Assembly (NCBI GenBank): GCA_958427895.1
Contig: CAUADW010000034.1
Coordinates: 1-15,908 of the forward strand
Source of the DNA: an uncultured Collinsella sp.
Lineage (GTDB): Bacteria; Actinomycetota; Coriobacteriia; Coriobacteriales; Coriobacteriaceae
Direction of reading: 5' to 3'
Length of the DNA: 15,908 bases
Positions within the stretch are counted from its first letter, which is position 1, and every line of letters begins with the position of its first letter. A model generated the notes under the pieces. It did not search any database. It was not told the origin of the DNA and saw only the letters and a program-made list of their open reading frames with translations. This document shows positions 1-6,398 of the stretch, piece by piece. A program made the translations under genes and the position numbers.

Positions 1-79
1 TCCCACCGGCACACTCATCTTGCCGGCGTTGCTTCTGTCCATATTGGGCCCGCTGTTGGGAGCAGGCGGGATGATGTAG
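1..79 (+). CDS. TadC-like pilus platform protein (3' end only)
   Basis: Only the last 25 codons are in the window, read from base 2 to the TAG at 77-79. The visible tail is hydrophobic (LILPALLLSILGPLLGAGG) and resembles the C-terminal membrane helix of TadB/TadC (GspF-domain) proteins, which often end in a proline-containing helix followed by a GP motif. TadB and TadC form the inner-membrane platform on which the TadA ATPase drives Flp pilus assembly. An Flp-like pilin gene starts 10 bases downstream, which supports the call. TadC is preferred over TadB because it is normally the last platform gene before the pilins. The identification rests on a short fragment plus context. Confidence 0.6.
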   Translation, partial: PTGTLILPALLLSILGPLLGAGGMM

Positions 80-89
80 GGAGGAATAC

Positions 90-323
90 ATGAACACGAT
101 GACTGACGTTGCTGGCAAGGTCTGGAGCTGGGCTGTTTGCCAGTCAATTCGCGCTCGCCAGCATGCCGGGGAGCTACTGCAGGAGGAGAGTGCGCAGGGC
201 ACCACCGAATACGCCATCTTGGTCGGCGTGCTCGTGGTGATCGCCATCATTGCCATTGTCGCATTTAAGGGCAAGGTCCAAGATCTATGGAACGCTATCA
301 GCGAGGGCATCAACAGCCTGTAG
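90..323 (+). CDS. Flp-like type IVb pilin
   Basis: A 77-aa protein with a hydrophilic leader of about 30 residues, a processing-type motif (EESAQGTTEYAILVG, around residues 32-46) and one hydrophobic helix (about residues 41-59), followed by a short amphipathic tail. This is the layout of Flp/Fap pilins, the structural subunits of Tad pili, which are cleaved by a prepilin peptidase before assembly. The leader is longer than in textbook Flp proteins. If the Glu of the EY pair is +5, the residue before the cut is Ala rather than the usual Gly. A GGAGGA ribosome-binding site lies 5-10 bases before the ATG. The gene overlaps the next one by 37 bases. It is probably the major pilin, being the smallest EY-containing subunit directly after tadC. 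Confidence 0.8.
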   Translation: MNTMTDVAGKVWSWAVCQSIRARQHAGELLQEESAQGTTEYAILVGVLVVIAIIAIVAFKGKVQDLWNAISEGINSL

Positions 324-850
324 AGGGCGAGCGCCCCATCGGGGTGCTGCTGGTGTTTGCTTGCCTGACCGTGGCGATAGCGGCGGTGCTTTGGGGGCTT
401 AACGCCGCGCGGCAGCAGCGTCCTGGGGCCGCCTTCGATTCGGGCTCAGATTCGGCGGTGGCGTCTCAAAAAGATGAGATGCGAGATGCGGACGATTCGG
501 ATGTCGCTGTCACGGCGCAAACCTTTCTGCGGACGCTCGACAAGCGGTCTGGCACTGCGACGGATTCACCTGAGGACAACGCGATTGCGGTCCGGCTTGC
601 ATGGTCCGAGGACCGACCGATGACCGAGGCAGCGGCGGATATGTTACGCGCCTACCGCGAGGTGCCAACGGCCCAGCTCGCCCTGAGCGGCTATCTCGAT
701 ATTAAGGGCAACGTATGGGGCGCCATCGTGCGCGATGGGCGCGGCTGGGTCGATATGGTGACGGTTGCCGCGGATGCTGGCGATGCTTCGTGTCGTCTGC
801 GCGCCGTGCGTCTGGTCCCGCAAACAATAAGCTCAAAGGAGGGATCGTGA
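287..850 (+). CDS. unrecognised single-pass membrane protein in the Tad locus
   Basis: A 187-aa protein I do not recognise. A hydrophobic segment near residues 18-38 (beginning IGVLLVFACLTVAIAAVLWG) follows a short basic and polar N-terminus, so it is probably a bitopic protein with its C-terminal part outside the membrane. Residues 45-95 are acidic and Ser/Ala-rich, likely disordered. Residues 95-180 look folded and have no motif I can name. The ATG lies inside the pilin gene (37-base overlap) with only a weak AAGG upstream. A GTG at 344, just before the helix, is an alternative start. Its position between two pilin-like genes suggests an accessory role in pilus assembly, as in TadF- or RcpC-like slots, but no homology is visible. 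Confidence 0.65.
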   Translation: MERYQRGHQQPVEGERPIGVLLVFACLTVAIAAVLWGLNAARQQRPGAAFDSGSDSAVASQKDEMRDADDSDVAVTAQTFLRTLDKRSGTATDSPEDNAIAVRLAWSEDRPMTEAAADMLRAYREVPTAQLALSGYLDIKGNVWGAIVRDGRGWVDMVTVAADAGDASCRLRAVRLVPQTISSKEGS

Positions 851-851
851 A

Positions 852-1070
852 ATGCATGGCATTCTGCGTGAGGAATCTGCCCAGGCGACGGTCGAATACG
901 CCATCGTCACGGTGGCGCTGTTATCGATCGTGCTGGCGATTGTGGGACTTTGGCGTGCTGGCACCGATGGACGCTTGGCGGCGCTGGTTGAGCGGGCGGC
1001 ATCCCATGGCGTTGCCTCGACGTCGGTTATCGACGCCGCTGCGGGCGCTAAGGACATCGCGTTGTATTGA
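852..1070 (+). CDS. small Flp/TadE-like pseudopilin
   Basis: A 72-aa protein whose first residues, MHGILREESAQATVEYAIV, hold almost the same processing motif as the Flp-like pilin at 90-323. A single helix follows (about residues 17-34) and then a short polar tail rich in Ala. This is a minor pilin or pseudopilin layout: a very short leader, Glu five residues after the presumed cut, and one helix. GGAGGG ends 8 bases before the ATG, and the start lies 1 base after the preceding stop, so the two are probably translationally coupled. Its 3' end overlaps the TadE-like gene if that gene starts at 1006. It could equally be called a second Flp pilin. Confidence 0.75.
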   Translation: MHGILREESAQATVEYAIVTVALLSIVLAIVGLWRAGTDGRLAALVERAASHGVASTSVIDAAAGAKDIALY

Positions 1071-1542
1071 TATCGCGCGCGAGGACCGGGCGCAGTCTAC
1101 GGTCGAGGCCGCTTTTTTGCTGCCGACGTTTCTGACGCTCATCCTTCTCGCACTGCAACCGGTGTGCCTGCTTTATGCGCGCGCGGTCATGGAGTCTGCC
1201 GCCGCCGAGACCGCGCGGCTCATGACCACGACGACGGCGGAGGACGACGATCTTAAGGAGTTCACCCTCCGCCGGCTTGCCGCAGTGCCCAACGTTTCGA
1301 TCTTTCATGCCGGCGGGCCGCTGTCGTGGGATGTCGAGCTTAGCCGGGCCGATGCGGGCGGCGTCTCGTCCGTGTCCGTTTCCGGCGAGGTCAAGCCGTT
1401 GCCTGTGATCGGTGCGTTTGCGCAGGTTATGGGTGGTACCGCCGAGGGCGGCTACGTTGAGCTCAAGGTCGATGTCTCGTATCAATCACGTCCCGAATGG
1501 CTGGAGGGAGATTATGATTCGTGGATTGCTGCATGGGATTAA
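1006..1542 (+). CDS. TadE-like pseudopilin
   Basis: From the ATG at 1006 this is 178 aa. The N-terminus is Arg-rich, then come the motif EDRAQSTVEAAFLLP (residues 26-40) and a hydrophobic helix to about residue 57. A mixed alpha/beta region of about 120 residues with alternating Val/Ser strands follows. This matches the TadE family: minor pseudopilins processed by the Tad prepilin peptidase and needed for pilus biogenesis. The reading frame stays open far upstream (to 715), but that part is a shadow of the preceding genes, with Arg- and Trp-rich low-complexity translation. The start at 1006 is a judgement: it has only a poor ribosome-binding site and overlaps the previous gene by 65 bases. 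TTG at 1012 is possible. Confidence 0.75.
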   Translation: MALPRRRLSTPLRALRTSRCIDIAREDRAQSTVEAAFLLPTFLTLILLALQPVCLLYARAVMESAAAETARLMTTTTAEDDDLKEFTLRRLAAVPNVSIFHAGGPLSWDVELSRADAGGVSSVSVSGEVKPLPVIGAFAQVMGGTAEGGYVELKVDVSYQSRPEWLEGDYDSWIAAWD

Positions 1543-3667
1543 GCGTTTCTGGTCTAGACGCGTTTTGACGCGCCGTCCGAGCTGCCATCGCAAGCGAGGC
1601 GGCTTTATGGGTCGAGCCGGTATCGACCTGTTTATCGAAGACGGTGCCTACACCACGCTTTCCTCTGCGGTGGTCATCTTGGTGGTGCTCACGCTGCTGT
1701 TTTCGTCGACGGCGGCGATATGGAGCATGTCGCGCGCGGGGGACACCCAGGTGGCTGCCGATAGCGGCGCGCTGGCAGGCGCCAATGTGGTGTCGTCCTA
1801 TCACACGGCTGCCACGGTGGTGGATGCGAGCATTTTGAGTTTGGGCCTAGCGGGGTTTGCCACGATCGGGACGGGCCTGGTCGCCATCCTCATCCCGGGT
1901 GCCGAACCAGTTGCCGGCAATATGGTCGACACCGGGATTGAGATCATTAAAACGCGCAACAAGTTTGCCAAAAGCGCATCGGAAGGCTTACAGAAAATCG
2001 AGACGGCTCTGCCGTATCTGATCGCCGCGCGTGCCACGCAGGCGGTGTCGGCGCAGGATACCGATAGTGTGACCTATACCGGTACGGCGCTTGCCGTGCC
2101 CAAGACATCCGAGTCGGACTTCGCTGCGCTCGAGGGGTCCGAGATCTCGACCGATGCCATTAAAGGCACATCAGATGATTTAGAGCGTGCGGCCGAGGAA
2201 CTGCGGAAGGCCTCGGAGGAGACGGCGAAGGCTAAAGAGCGCGCTTGGCTGGCGGATTGTGGCGGGTCGGACGAGAGTTCGATTGGCAAGTACTCGTGTA
2301 TGTGGGAGCGTGCGAAAAAACTAGCAGAACTATCTGACAGCCAGAACCGTCATGAAAAGTCGAGCATCACATGGGAGCCGCAAATAGCGCTCAATCGCGC
2401 GAAAACCTATTACCGACAGCGCTTGGCGAATGAAAAACCTCAGGGATCGAGCGTCGAGATGAAAGCGCAGTCAGCCGCTCGAAAAGCGTTCTATGCCTAT
2501 GCGATTGAAGAGGTCGATCGAGCATACATAAAAGATGATGGCGAACGGTTTTCTGCCTATATCCCACTATTGCCGCGTGTCCCAAACGAGGTGCGGCCGA
2601 CCGAACTTTACACCGATGCCGCATGGCCTGTAAGCAACAACGACGGCAGAACATACCTGCATTATGGAGTCGAATGCCCCGTCTATCAGAAAGGGACTCC
2701 GAGTGGGCTGGCATCTGTTGCTGATTATGATGGTCGTGATACATGCGAAGCGTGCGGCTTCGGCGTGGTTACGCTTGGAAGCGCCCTAATGCCGCCATCG
2801 TTCATCGAAAACGGCTTCGAGTACCACTTTGACAAGTTCAAAGAGGCTCTGGAAGACTACGTCGAATGCCGCAACAAAGAGCTCGAGCTCGAGCGTCAGA
2901 CCGAAGACGAGGCCGATCGTGCGGGCAATACGTTTGACCAGGCCATCAAGGAGCTTTCGGGCGAGCGCCCGCGTATCGCTCCGCCCGGTCGCAACGGCGT
3001 GGTCGCCTTTGCGGTTTCGGGTGCCATCTCGAGCCCCGATGAGCTCAACTCTTCGTTTAACACGGCAGTCAGGCTTGGCGATCGCGGTGCTATCTCTGCC
3101 GCGGTGTTGGCGCCCGATGAGGCGACGGCGCAAAACAACGTGCTTTCGCGATTTTTCTCGACATTGAAGGAACGCTCGGGCGGCGTTGCCGGCGTGCTCG
3201 ACGGCGTCATGGATGTTTGGGGACGGCTGCTCGTAGGATACGGTGATATCCAAGGTTCGGCCGACGAACTTATGGACGAGATGATTAAAGGCCTAGGAGG
3301 GGGCAGCGGCGCGTTGGGCTCCATCGCATCGTGGCTCGGCGATACCGTTTCGGCGTCCGTGGCGGCGCTGGGTTTGGAACCGTGCGACTTGCGCCTGCGA
3401 AAGCCGGTGCTGACCGATTCCGCCAATGTCATTAAGAGTCCGGGGTCTGACATTGCGGGTCTCTCTCAAGCGCAAGACAAACTGCGAAGTATTCCGTTGG
3501 GCGTGACCGATCCCAAGGCGCTTTGCGAGGCGTTGGAATATCAAGTCGAACGCACCATTAGCGGCACGGTGTTCACACTTGCGGAGATTCCTCTGCCCGG
3601 CGGCGGCTCCATCCCGCTCACCGTCGATGTCGCCACGCTGGTTGGCGCTCTGGGCGGTGGGTCGTAA
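1514..3667 (+). CDS. large TadG-like pilus assembly protein
   Basis: A 717-aa protein. A basic N-terminal tail of about 40 residues is followed by a membrane helix (about residues 47-68) and then GDTQVAADSGALAGANVV (about 76-93). The last matches the conserved Q-x-x-A-D-x-x-A-L-A-G-A block just after the helix in TadG/TadE-type proteins. A second hydrophobic, Gly-rich stretch lies near residues 108-132. A long Glu/Lys/Ala-rich probable coiled coil follows (about 210-250), then a Cys-containing region and a C-terminal Gly/Ser-rich region. TadG proteins often end in a von Willebrand-type domain, but I see no clear MIDAS motif (DxSxS). GGAGGGAG at 1503-1510 sets the ATG at 1514, inside the end of the TadE-like gene (29-base overlap). 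The frame is open from 1412, but that start lacks support. About 2280-2760 is less GC-rich than the rest. Confidence 0.7.
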   Translation: MIRGLLHGIKRFWSRRVLTRRPSCHRKRGGFMGRAGIDLFIEDGAYTTLSSAVVILVVLTLLFSSTAAIWSMSRAGDTQVAADSGALAGANVVSSYHTAATVVDASILSLGLAGFATIGTGLVAILIPGAEPVAGNMVDTGIEIIKTRNKFAKSASEGLQKIETALPYLIAARATQAVSAQDTDSVTYTGTALAVPKTSESDFAALEGSEISTDAIKGTSDDLERAAEELRKASEETAKAKERAWLADCGGSDESSIGKYSCMWERAKKLAELSDSQNRHEKSSITWEPQIALNRAKTYYRQRLANEKPQGSSVEMKAQSAARKAFYAYAIEEVDRAYIKDDGERFSAYIPLLPRVPNEVRPTELYTDAAWPVSNNDGRTYLHYGVECPVYQKGTPSGLASVADYDGRDTCEACGFGVVTLGSALMPPSFIENGFEYHFDKFKEALEDYVECRNKELELERQTEDEADRAGNTFDQAIKELSGERPRIAPPGRNGVVAFAVSGAISSPDELNSSFNTAVRLGDRGAISAAVLAPDEATAQNNVLSRFFSTLKERSGGVAGVLDGVMDVWGRLLVGYGDIQGSADELMDEMIKGLGGGSGALGSIASWLGDTVSASVAALGLEPCDLRLRKPVLTDSANVIKSPGSDIAGLSQAQDKLRSIPLGVTDPKALCEALEYQVERTISGTVFTLAEIPLPGGGSIPLTVDVATLVGALGGGS

Positions 3668-4143
3668 TGAGTATCCGCATGCGTCTGCGCGAGGAGCGCG
3701 CCCAAGCGACGGTTGAGATGGCAGTGGTTACGCCCGTTTTGCTGGTGCTGGCACTCATCGTGTACAACGTCATGGTCTTTGCCAGCGCTGTCGCGCGCTT
3801 CGACCGCGTGGTGCCCGACATCGTGTTGGCGCACGCTGTGGCACCGGGCGGGGAGGGTGACGAGAACTCTGCCGATGCCTCGGTGACGGTCCAGACTCAA
3901 ATTCTGAATGCCATGGAAGGCTATGACTTGCAGATCGAAGTGTCGAGCGAGCAAGGCGCGAAGGCATCAGATGGTGGCCTGCTCTCCCTATCCGGTACGT
4001 TTAGGACCTACACCTGCACCATGCACTATGAGCCGTGGCCGACTTCTCTCAGCATCGCTGGCGTTTCGCTGGGGGCGCCGACAACGTTGTCGCACGAGCG
4101 CGCGGTGACGGTCGATCCATGGCGTCCGGGGGTGGTCATGTGA
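3667..4143 (+). CDS. TadE-like pseudopilin
   Basis: A 158-aa protein beginning MSIRMRLREERAQATVEMA, with a helix at about residues 19-40 and a periplasm-like or surface domain of about 115 residues holding one Cys (in TYTCTMHY). The short basic leader, the AQATVE motif and the single helix fit TadE/TadF-type minor pilins. Its ATG shares the last base of the TAA stop of the preceding gene (TAATG), a typical coupled arrangement. It differs in sequence from the TadE-like protein at 1006-1542 outside the motif, so the two probably have separate roles, like TadE and TadF. Confidence 0.75.
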   Translation: MSIRMRLREERAQATVEMAVVTPVLLVLALIVYNVMVFASAVARFDRVVPDIVLAHAVAPGGEGDENSADASVTVQTQILNAMEGYDLQIEVSSEQGAKASDGGLLSLSGTFRTYTCTMHYEPWPTSLSIAGVSLGAPTTLSHERAVTVDPWRPGVVM

Positions 4144-4499
4144 CCGCGGTCTCGTCCTACATCGCTTACGCGCGGGCACTCAACAGGCTGGGTTGGACGC
4201 CGGCCGAGTTTGTGGTGTCGGAGTCGTTTGTCGTGCGCCTGCGCGGCATGCTGGGACGGCGTCCGGTTGCCGCCAACGGCCTGCCGCTCGTCATGGCGTT
4301 TCCACGCTGCTCTTCGGTCCATACGTGTTTTATGGCCTATCCCATCGACATCGCCTTCATCGATGCGCGCGGCTATGTCCTCGTATGCTACGAAAACGTA
4401 CGTCCCTGGCGTATGTGCTCCTGCCCCGGCGCCTGGGCCGTACTAGAGCGCCCTTCAATCATTGTTTCGACCCCTGCTCTCCAACGCGTGCCGGCTTAA
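4140..4499 (+). CDS. DUF192 family protein
   Basis: With the GTG at 4140 this is 119 aa. The core RGMLGRRPV, then LVMAFPRCSSVHTCFMAYPI, then DIAFIDARGYVL matches the DUF192 pattern: a G-M-L/M-x-R block, an F-x-x-x-x-x-x-T-x-x-M block with the small-residue/Met signature, then P-I/L-D-I-x-F-x-D. Family members are about 120 residues, and their function is not established. The GTG overlaps the previous stop as GTGA, with a purine-rich GGGGGTGG upstream. An in-frame ATG at 4119 would add 7 residues. Four Cys residues are present (CSSVHTC and CSC), more than I would expect for the family. As the last gene of the Tad block it may be co-transcribed with it. Confidence 0.75.
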   Translation: MTAVSSYIAYARALNRLGWTPAEFVVSESFVVRLRGMLGRRPVAANGLPLVMAFPRCSSVHTCFMAYPIDIAFIDARGYVLVCYENVRPWRMCSCPGAWAVLERPSIIVSTPALQRVPA

Positions 4500-4596
4500 G
4501 GGACTGAGCGAAAAACTTCTTGCTGCCGGCTGATGCCTCTGACGTGCCGATTTATAGAACCGAGGCTGTGCTCAAAAACTTTTTTAAAATTCTCGG
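4500..4596. other. intergenic end of the Tad operon
   Basis: Between the DUF192 stop and the tRNA-Phe promoter I see no gene and no convincing hairpin-plus-T-run terminator. An AT-rich tract (a run of T then A around 4577-4590) lies just upstream of the tRNA promoter and could act as an UP-like element for it. Confidence 0.4.
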
Positions 4597-4624
4597 TTGA
4601 CCGGAACGCGTCCTTGGTTATACT
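4597..4624 (+). promoter_or_regulatory. promoter of tRNA-Phe
   Basis: TTGACC (4597-4602), 16 bases, then TATACT (4619-4624): close to the sigma-70/SigA consensus and about 30 bases before the tRNA. An A/T tract lies just upstream. A perfect small hairpin, GCCTTG-AAA-CAAGGC (4631-4645), lies in the 5' leader of the precursor tRNA. Confidence 0.7.
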
Positions 4625-4656
4625 AATCAAGCCTTGAAACAAGGCACACCTCAAAT

Positions 4657-4711
<55 letters not shown>

Positions 4712-4729
<18 letters not shown>

Positions 4730-4786
4730 CCTTGAATTGACTAGGACCTCTGAAAAGGGGTCCTTTTCTTTTATCGAGGGCCCCGC
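4712..4786 (+). repeat. direct repeat copy 1: tRNA-Phe 3' end plus terminator
   Basis: 75 bases identical to 4898-4972 (offset 186). It starts at C56 of the T-loop, covers the acceptor 3' strand, the spacer and the terminator, and ends just after GGGCCCCGC. It is the functional copy because it completes the tRNA. Confidence 0.95.
4743..4772 (+). terminator. terminator of tRNA-Phe (copy 1)
   Basis: AGGACCTC-TGAAAA-GGGGTCCT forms an 8-bp stem (one G-T pair) followed by TTTCTTTT: a Rho-independent terminator 13 bases after the tRNA. Confidence 0.85.
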
Positions 4787-4897
4787 ACGGAATCGAACCC
4801 CGTGAGGGCGCGGAGCTGAGTAAACGCGATAGCGTTTGCCAGCGCAGCTCGCAAGGCGCGAAGCGCCGCAGCGGTCCGTCCGCGCGGAGCGCGGGCG
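4787..4897 (+). repeat. 111-bp hairpin-array insert between the tRNA-Phe tails
   Basis: No coding content is visible. In order: (i) hairpin 4786-4804 (CACGG/CCGTG) whose bases 4789-4801 are the exact reverse complement of tRNA-Phe T-arm 4706-4718; (ii) GAGCTG (4813-4818) and CAGCTC (4845-4850) enclosing AAACGC-GATA-GCGTTT (4822-4837); (iii) GGCGC-GAA-GCGCC (4855-4867); (iv) CCGCGC-GGA-GCGCGG (4880-4894). The next base starts the second tRNA tail. The same order of parts occurs at 10995-11123. I know of no named element with this layout; it could be a structured RNA, a bacterial interspersed repeat or a remnant of a tRNA-targeting element. Confidence 0.85.
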
Positions 4898-4972
4898 CGA
4901 TTCCCTTCCCCGCCACCTTGAATTGACTAGGACCTCTGAAAAGGGGTCCTTTTCTTTTATCGAGGGCCCCGC
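4898..4972 (+). repeat. direct repeat copy 2: orphan tRNA-Phe tail plus terminator
   Basis: Exact 75-base copy of 4712-4786. It holds only the part of the tRNA after the T-loop (C56 onward), so it cannot make a tRNA. It carries a second copy of the terminator hairpin at 4929-4958. Perfect identity suggests recent duplication or continuing gene conversion. Confidence 0.95.
4929..4958 (+). terminator. duplicated terminator (copy 2)
   Basis: Identical to the terminator at 4743-4772 (8-bp stem, TGAAAA loop, T-run). It lies after the hairpin insert and would stop readthrough from the tRNA or any transcript of the insert. Confidence 0.75.
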
Positions 4973-5156
4973 GGAAATTGCGACCCGGAATCCGGCGTCA
5001 GAATGGGATGCGCTTTCCTTTTGCGGCCCTTGGCGGAAACTGCGTCCCAGATCCCGCGCTCAGAACGGGATGCATTTTCCGGTTGAGGCCTCGAGCGGAA
5101 AATGCATCCCAGTCTTTTGCGAAAAACGGGATGCGCTTTCCGGCCGCCTACTTCCG
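4971..5156. repeat. three tandem 62-bp hairpin repeats
   Basis: Units start at 4971, 5033 and 5095, each with GCGGAAA/GCGGAAAA and exactly 62 bases apart. Each has a left arm of the form GGAAAxTGCxxCCC and a right arm GGGATGCxxTTTCC, which pair at 12-13 of 14 positions counting G-T pairs, with 16-18 bases between them. The right arm of unit 2 (GGGATGCATTTTCC, from 5068) is the perfect reverse complement of the left arm of unit 3 (5097-5110), so alternative pairing between units is possible. The middle and tail of the units diverge. The reading frame through this region is open but translates as low-complexity shadow, and the GH5 start lies beyond it. Confidence 0.85.
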
Positions 5157-5225
5157 GCGCATATGTACATCTCGGCGCGCCATCTCGGGCCCGCCCAGAT
5201 ATTCCTCCCGCTTTTGCGCCACTTT

Positions 5226-5311
5226 ACAGACCGTTCGGTCGTCTGTCCGCACGCGCGGGTATACTCAAAACGATACTTTTCCTATGCAATACGATGCAGG
5301 CTCGGCCTGCA
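5226..5311 (+). promoter_or_regulatory. probable promoter, dyad and leader hairpin of the GH5 gene
   Basis: TATACT (5260-5265) is a good -10 without a clear -35 box. Just upstream, at 5226-5246, ACAGACC-GTTCG-GTCGTCTGT is an imperfect dyad (ACAGAC/GTCTGT, with ACCGTTCGGT inside) of the type bound by TetR-family dimers. It would cover the -35 position, so control by a repressor or activator is an inference. In the leader, TGCAGGC-TCG-GCCTGCA (5295-5311) is a perfect 7-bp hairpin ending 6 bases before the AAGGGGG ribosome-binding site. Confidence 0.45.
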
Positions 5312-5330
5312 CGATCCGAAGGGGGCAGTG

Positions 5331-6392
5331 ATGGGGAGGATACTCGGCGTTAATCTCTCTGGCTGGTTTATTCCCGAGCCTTGGGTGACCCCGTCGCTAT
5401 ACGCGGCGACCGGTGCATCCAACGCGGCCGAGCTGCAGGAGGCCATGGGCACCGCCGCCTATAACGAGCGCATGCGCCGTCATTACGAGACGTTTGTGAG
5501 CGAGGACGATTTCCGCCGCATGGCGCAGATTGGCCTCAATGCCGTGCGTCTGCCGGTACCCTGGTATGCCTTTGGCTCGCAGGAGTCCGATGCGTCCTAC
5601 ATCTCGGTTGTCGACTACATCGACCGTGCAATTGAGTGGGCTGCCAAGTACGACATCCGCGTGCTGCTTGATCTAGCAACTGTGCCCGGTGGCCAGGGCG
5701 ATTCCAACGATTCGCCCGCCACGCCGGAGGCTGTTGCCGAGTGGCATTCGTCCACCAACGGTCGTCATGTCGCACTCGACGTGCTCGAGCGCCTGGCCGA
5801 TCGCTATGGTGAGGCCGAGAGCCTGCTGGGCATCGAGCTGTTGGATACGCCGCAGATGAGCGTACGCAAGAGCCTCTTTACCATGACAGACGGTATTCCG
5901 GCGCACTACCTGCGCAACTTCTATCGTGATGCGTACGAGCTCGTTCGTTCGTATATGCCCGAGGATAAGATTGTCGTCTTTTCCTCTTCGGGACACCCTG
6001 GCGAGTGGAAGCACTTTATGCGCGGTGCCAAGTACAAGAACGTCTACATGGACCTTCACCTGTACCATTACCGCGACGAGTATGCACTCGACATCACGAG
6101 TCCCCGCGGCCTGACGACGGCGATTTCGCGCAACAAGCGCGAGCTCAAGGAGGCAATCTCGACCGGATTCCCCGTTTTGGTTGGTGAATGGTCGGGTGCG
6201 GCGATTTTTGCCAACTCGTCGGTTACGCCCGAGGGTCGTAATGCCTACGAGCGCGTGTTTATCGCCAACCAGCTGGCATCGTTTGCGCCGGCGGCTGGCT
6301 GGTTCTTCCAAACGTGGAAGACCGAGAAGCGTATTGCAGCATGGGACGCCCGCGCGGCACTCGGCACGCTCGAGCGCGGCATGATTGAATAG
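5331..6392 (+). CDS. GH5 (exo-1,3-beta-glucanase-like) protein with altered active site
   Basis: A 353-aa protein with no signal peptide, so probably cytoplasmic. The N-terminus (GVNLSGWFIPEPWVTPSLY, residues 6-24) matches the start of GH5 exo-1,3-glucanases (typically GVNLGGWLVLEPWITPSLF). Also conserved are NAVRLP (70-75), MDLHLYHY (240-247), the nucleophile block VGEWSGA (E286) and FFQTWKTE near the C-terminus. In active relatives the acid/base Glu sits in a LLNEP block; here the block reads LLDTP (171-174), with Thr173 in place of Glu. The DLHG...PGSQNG block reads DLATVPGGQG (114-123), losing a pocket His. It may be inactive, or act on another substrate such as a phosphosugar or glycolipid. 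ATG 5331 is chosen for its ribosome-binding site and because homology begins there; upstream in-frame codons run through repeats. rsmI starts 6 bases after the stop. Confidence 0.8.
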   Translation: MGRILGVNLSGWFIPEPWVTPSLYAATGASNAAELQEAMGTAAYNERMRRHYETFVSEDDFRRMAQIGLNAVRLPVPWYAFGSQESDASYISVVDYIDRAIEWAAKYDIRVLLDLATVPGGQGDSNDSPATPEAVAEWHSSTNGRHVALDVLERLADRYGEAESLLGIELLDTPQMSVRKSLFTMTDGIPAHYLRNFYRDAYELVRSYMPEDKIVVFSSSGHPGEWKHFMRGAKYKNVYMDLHLYHYRDEYALDITSPRGLTTAISRNKRELKEAISTGFPVLVGEWSGAAIFANSSVTPEGRNAYERVFIANQLASFAPAAGWFFQTWKTEKRIAAWDARAALGTLERGMIE

Positions 6393-6398
6393 GTTGAT

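Noticed and set aside
1412..1513. Upstream ATG for the TadG-like gene
   Set aside because: It lies deep inside the TadE-like gene without a ribosome-binding site, whereas GGAGGGAG sits right before ATG 1514.
4898..4972. A second tRNA-Phe gene (and a second tRNA-Leu at 11124-11183)
   Set aside because: Both repeats begin in the T-loop; the D-arm, anticodon arm and 5' acceptor strand are missing, so no tRNA can form.
4971..5156. CRISPR array
   Set aside because: Three units with drifted interiors, no identical repeats with unique spacers, and no cas genes; the arms are self-complementary hairpins.
4836..5330. N-terminal extension of the GH5 gene
   Set aside because: The frame is open, but it runs through the tRNA tail repeat and the 62-bp repeats. 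Homology and the ribosome-binding site begin at 5331.
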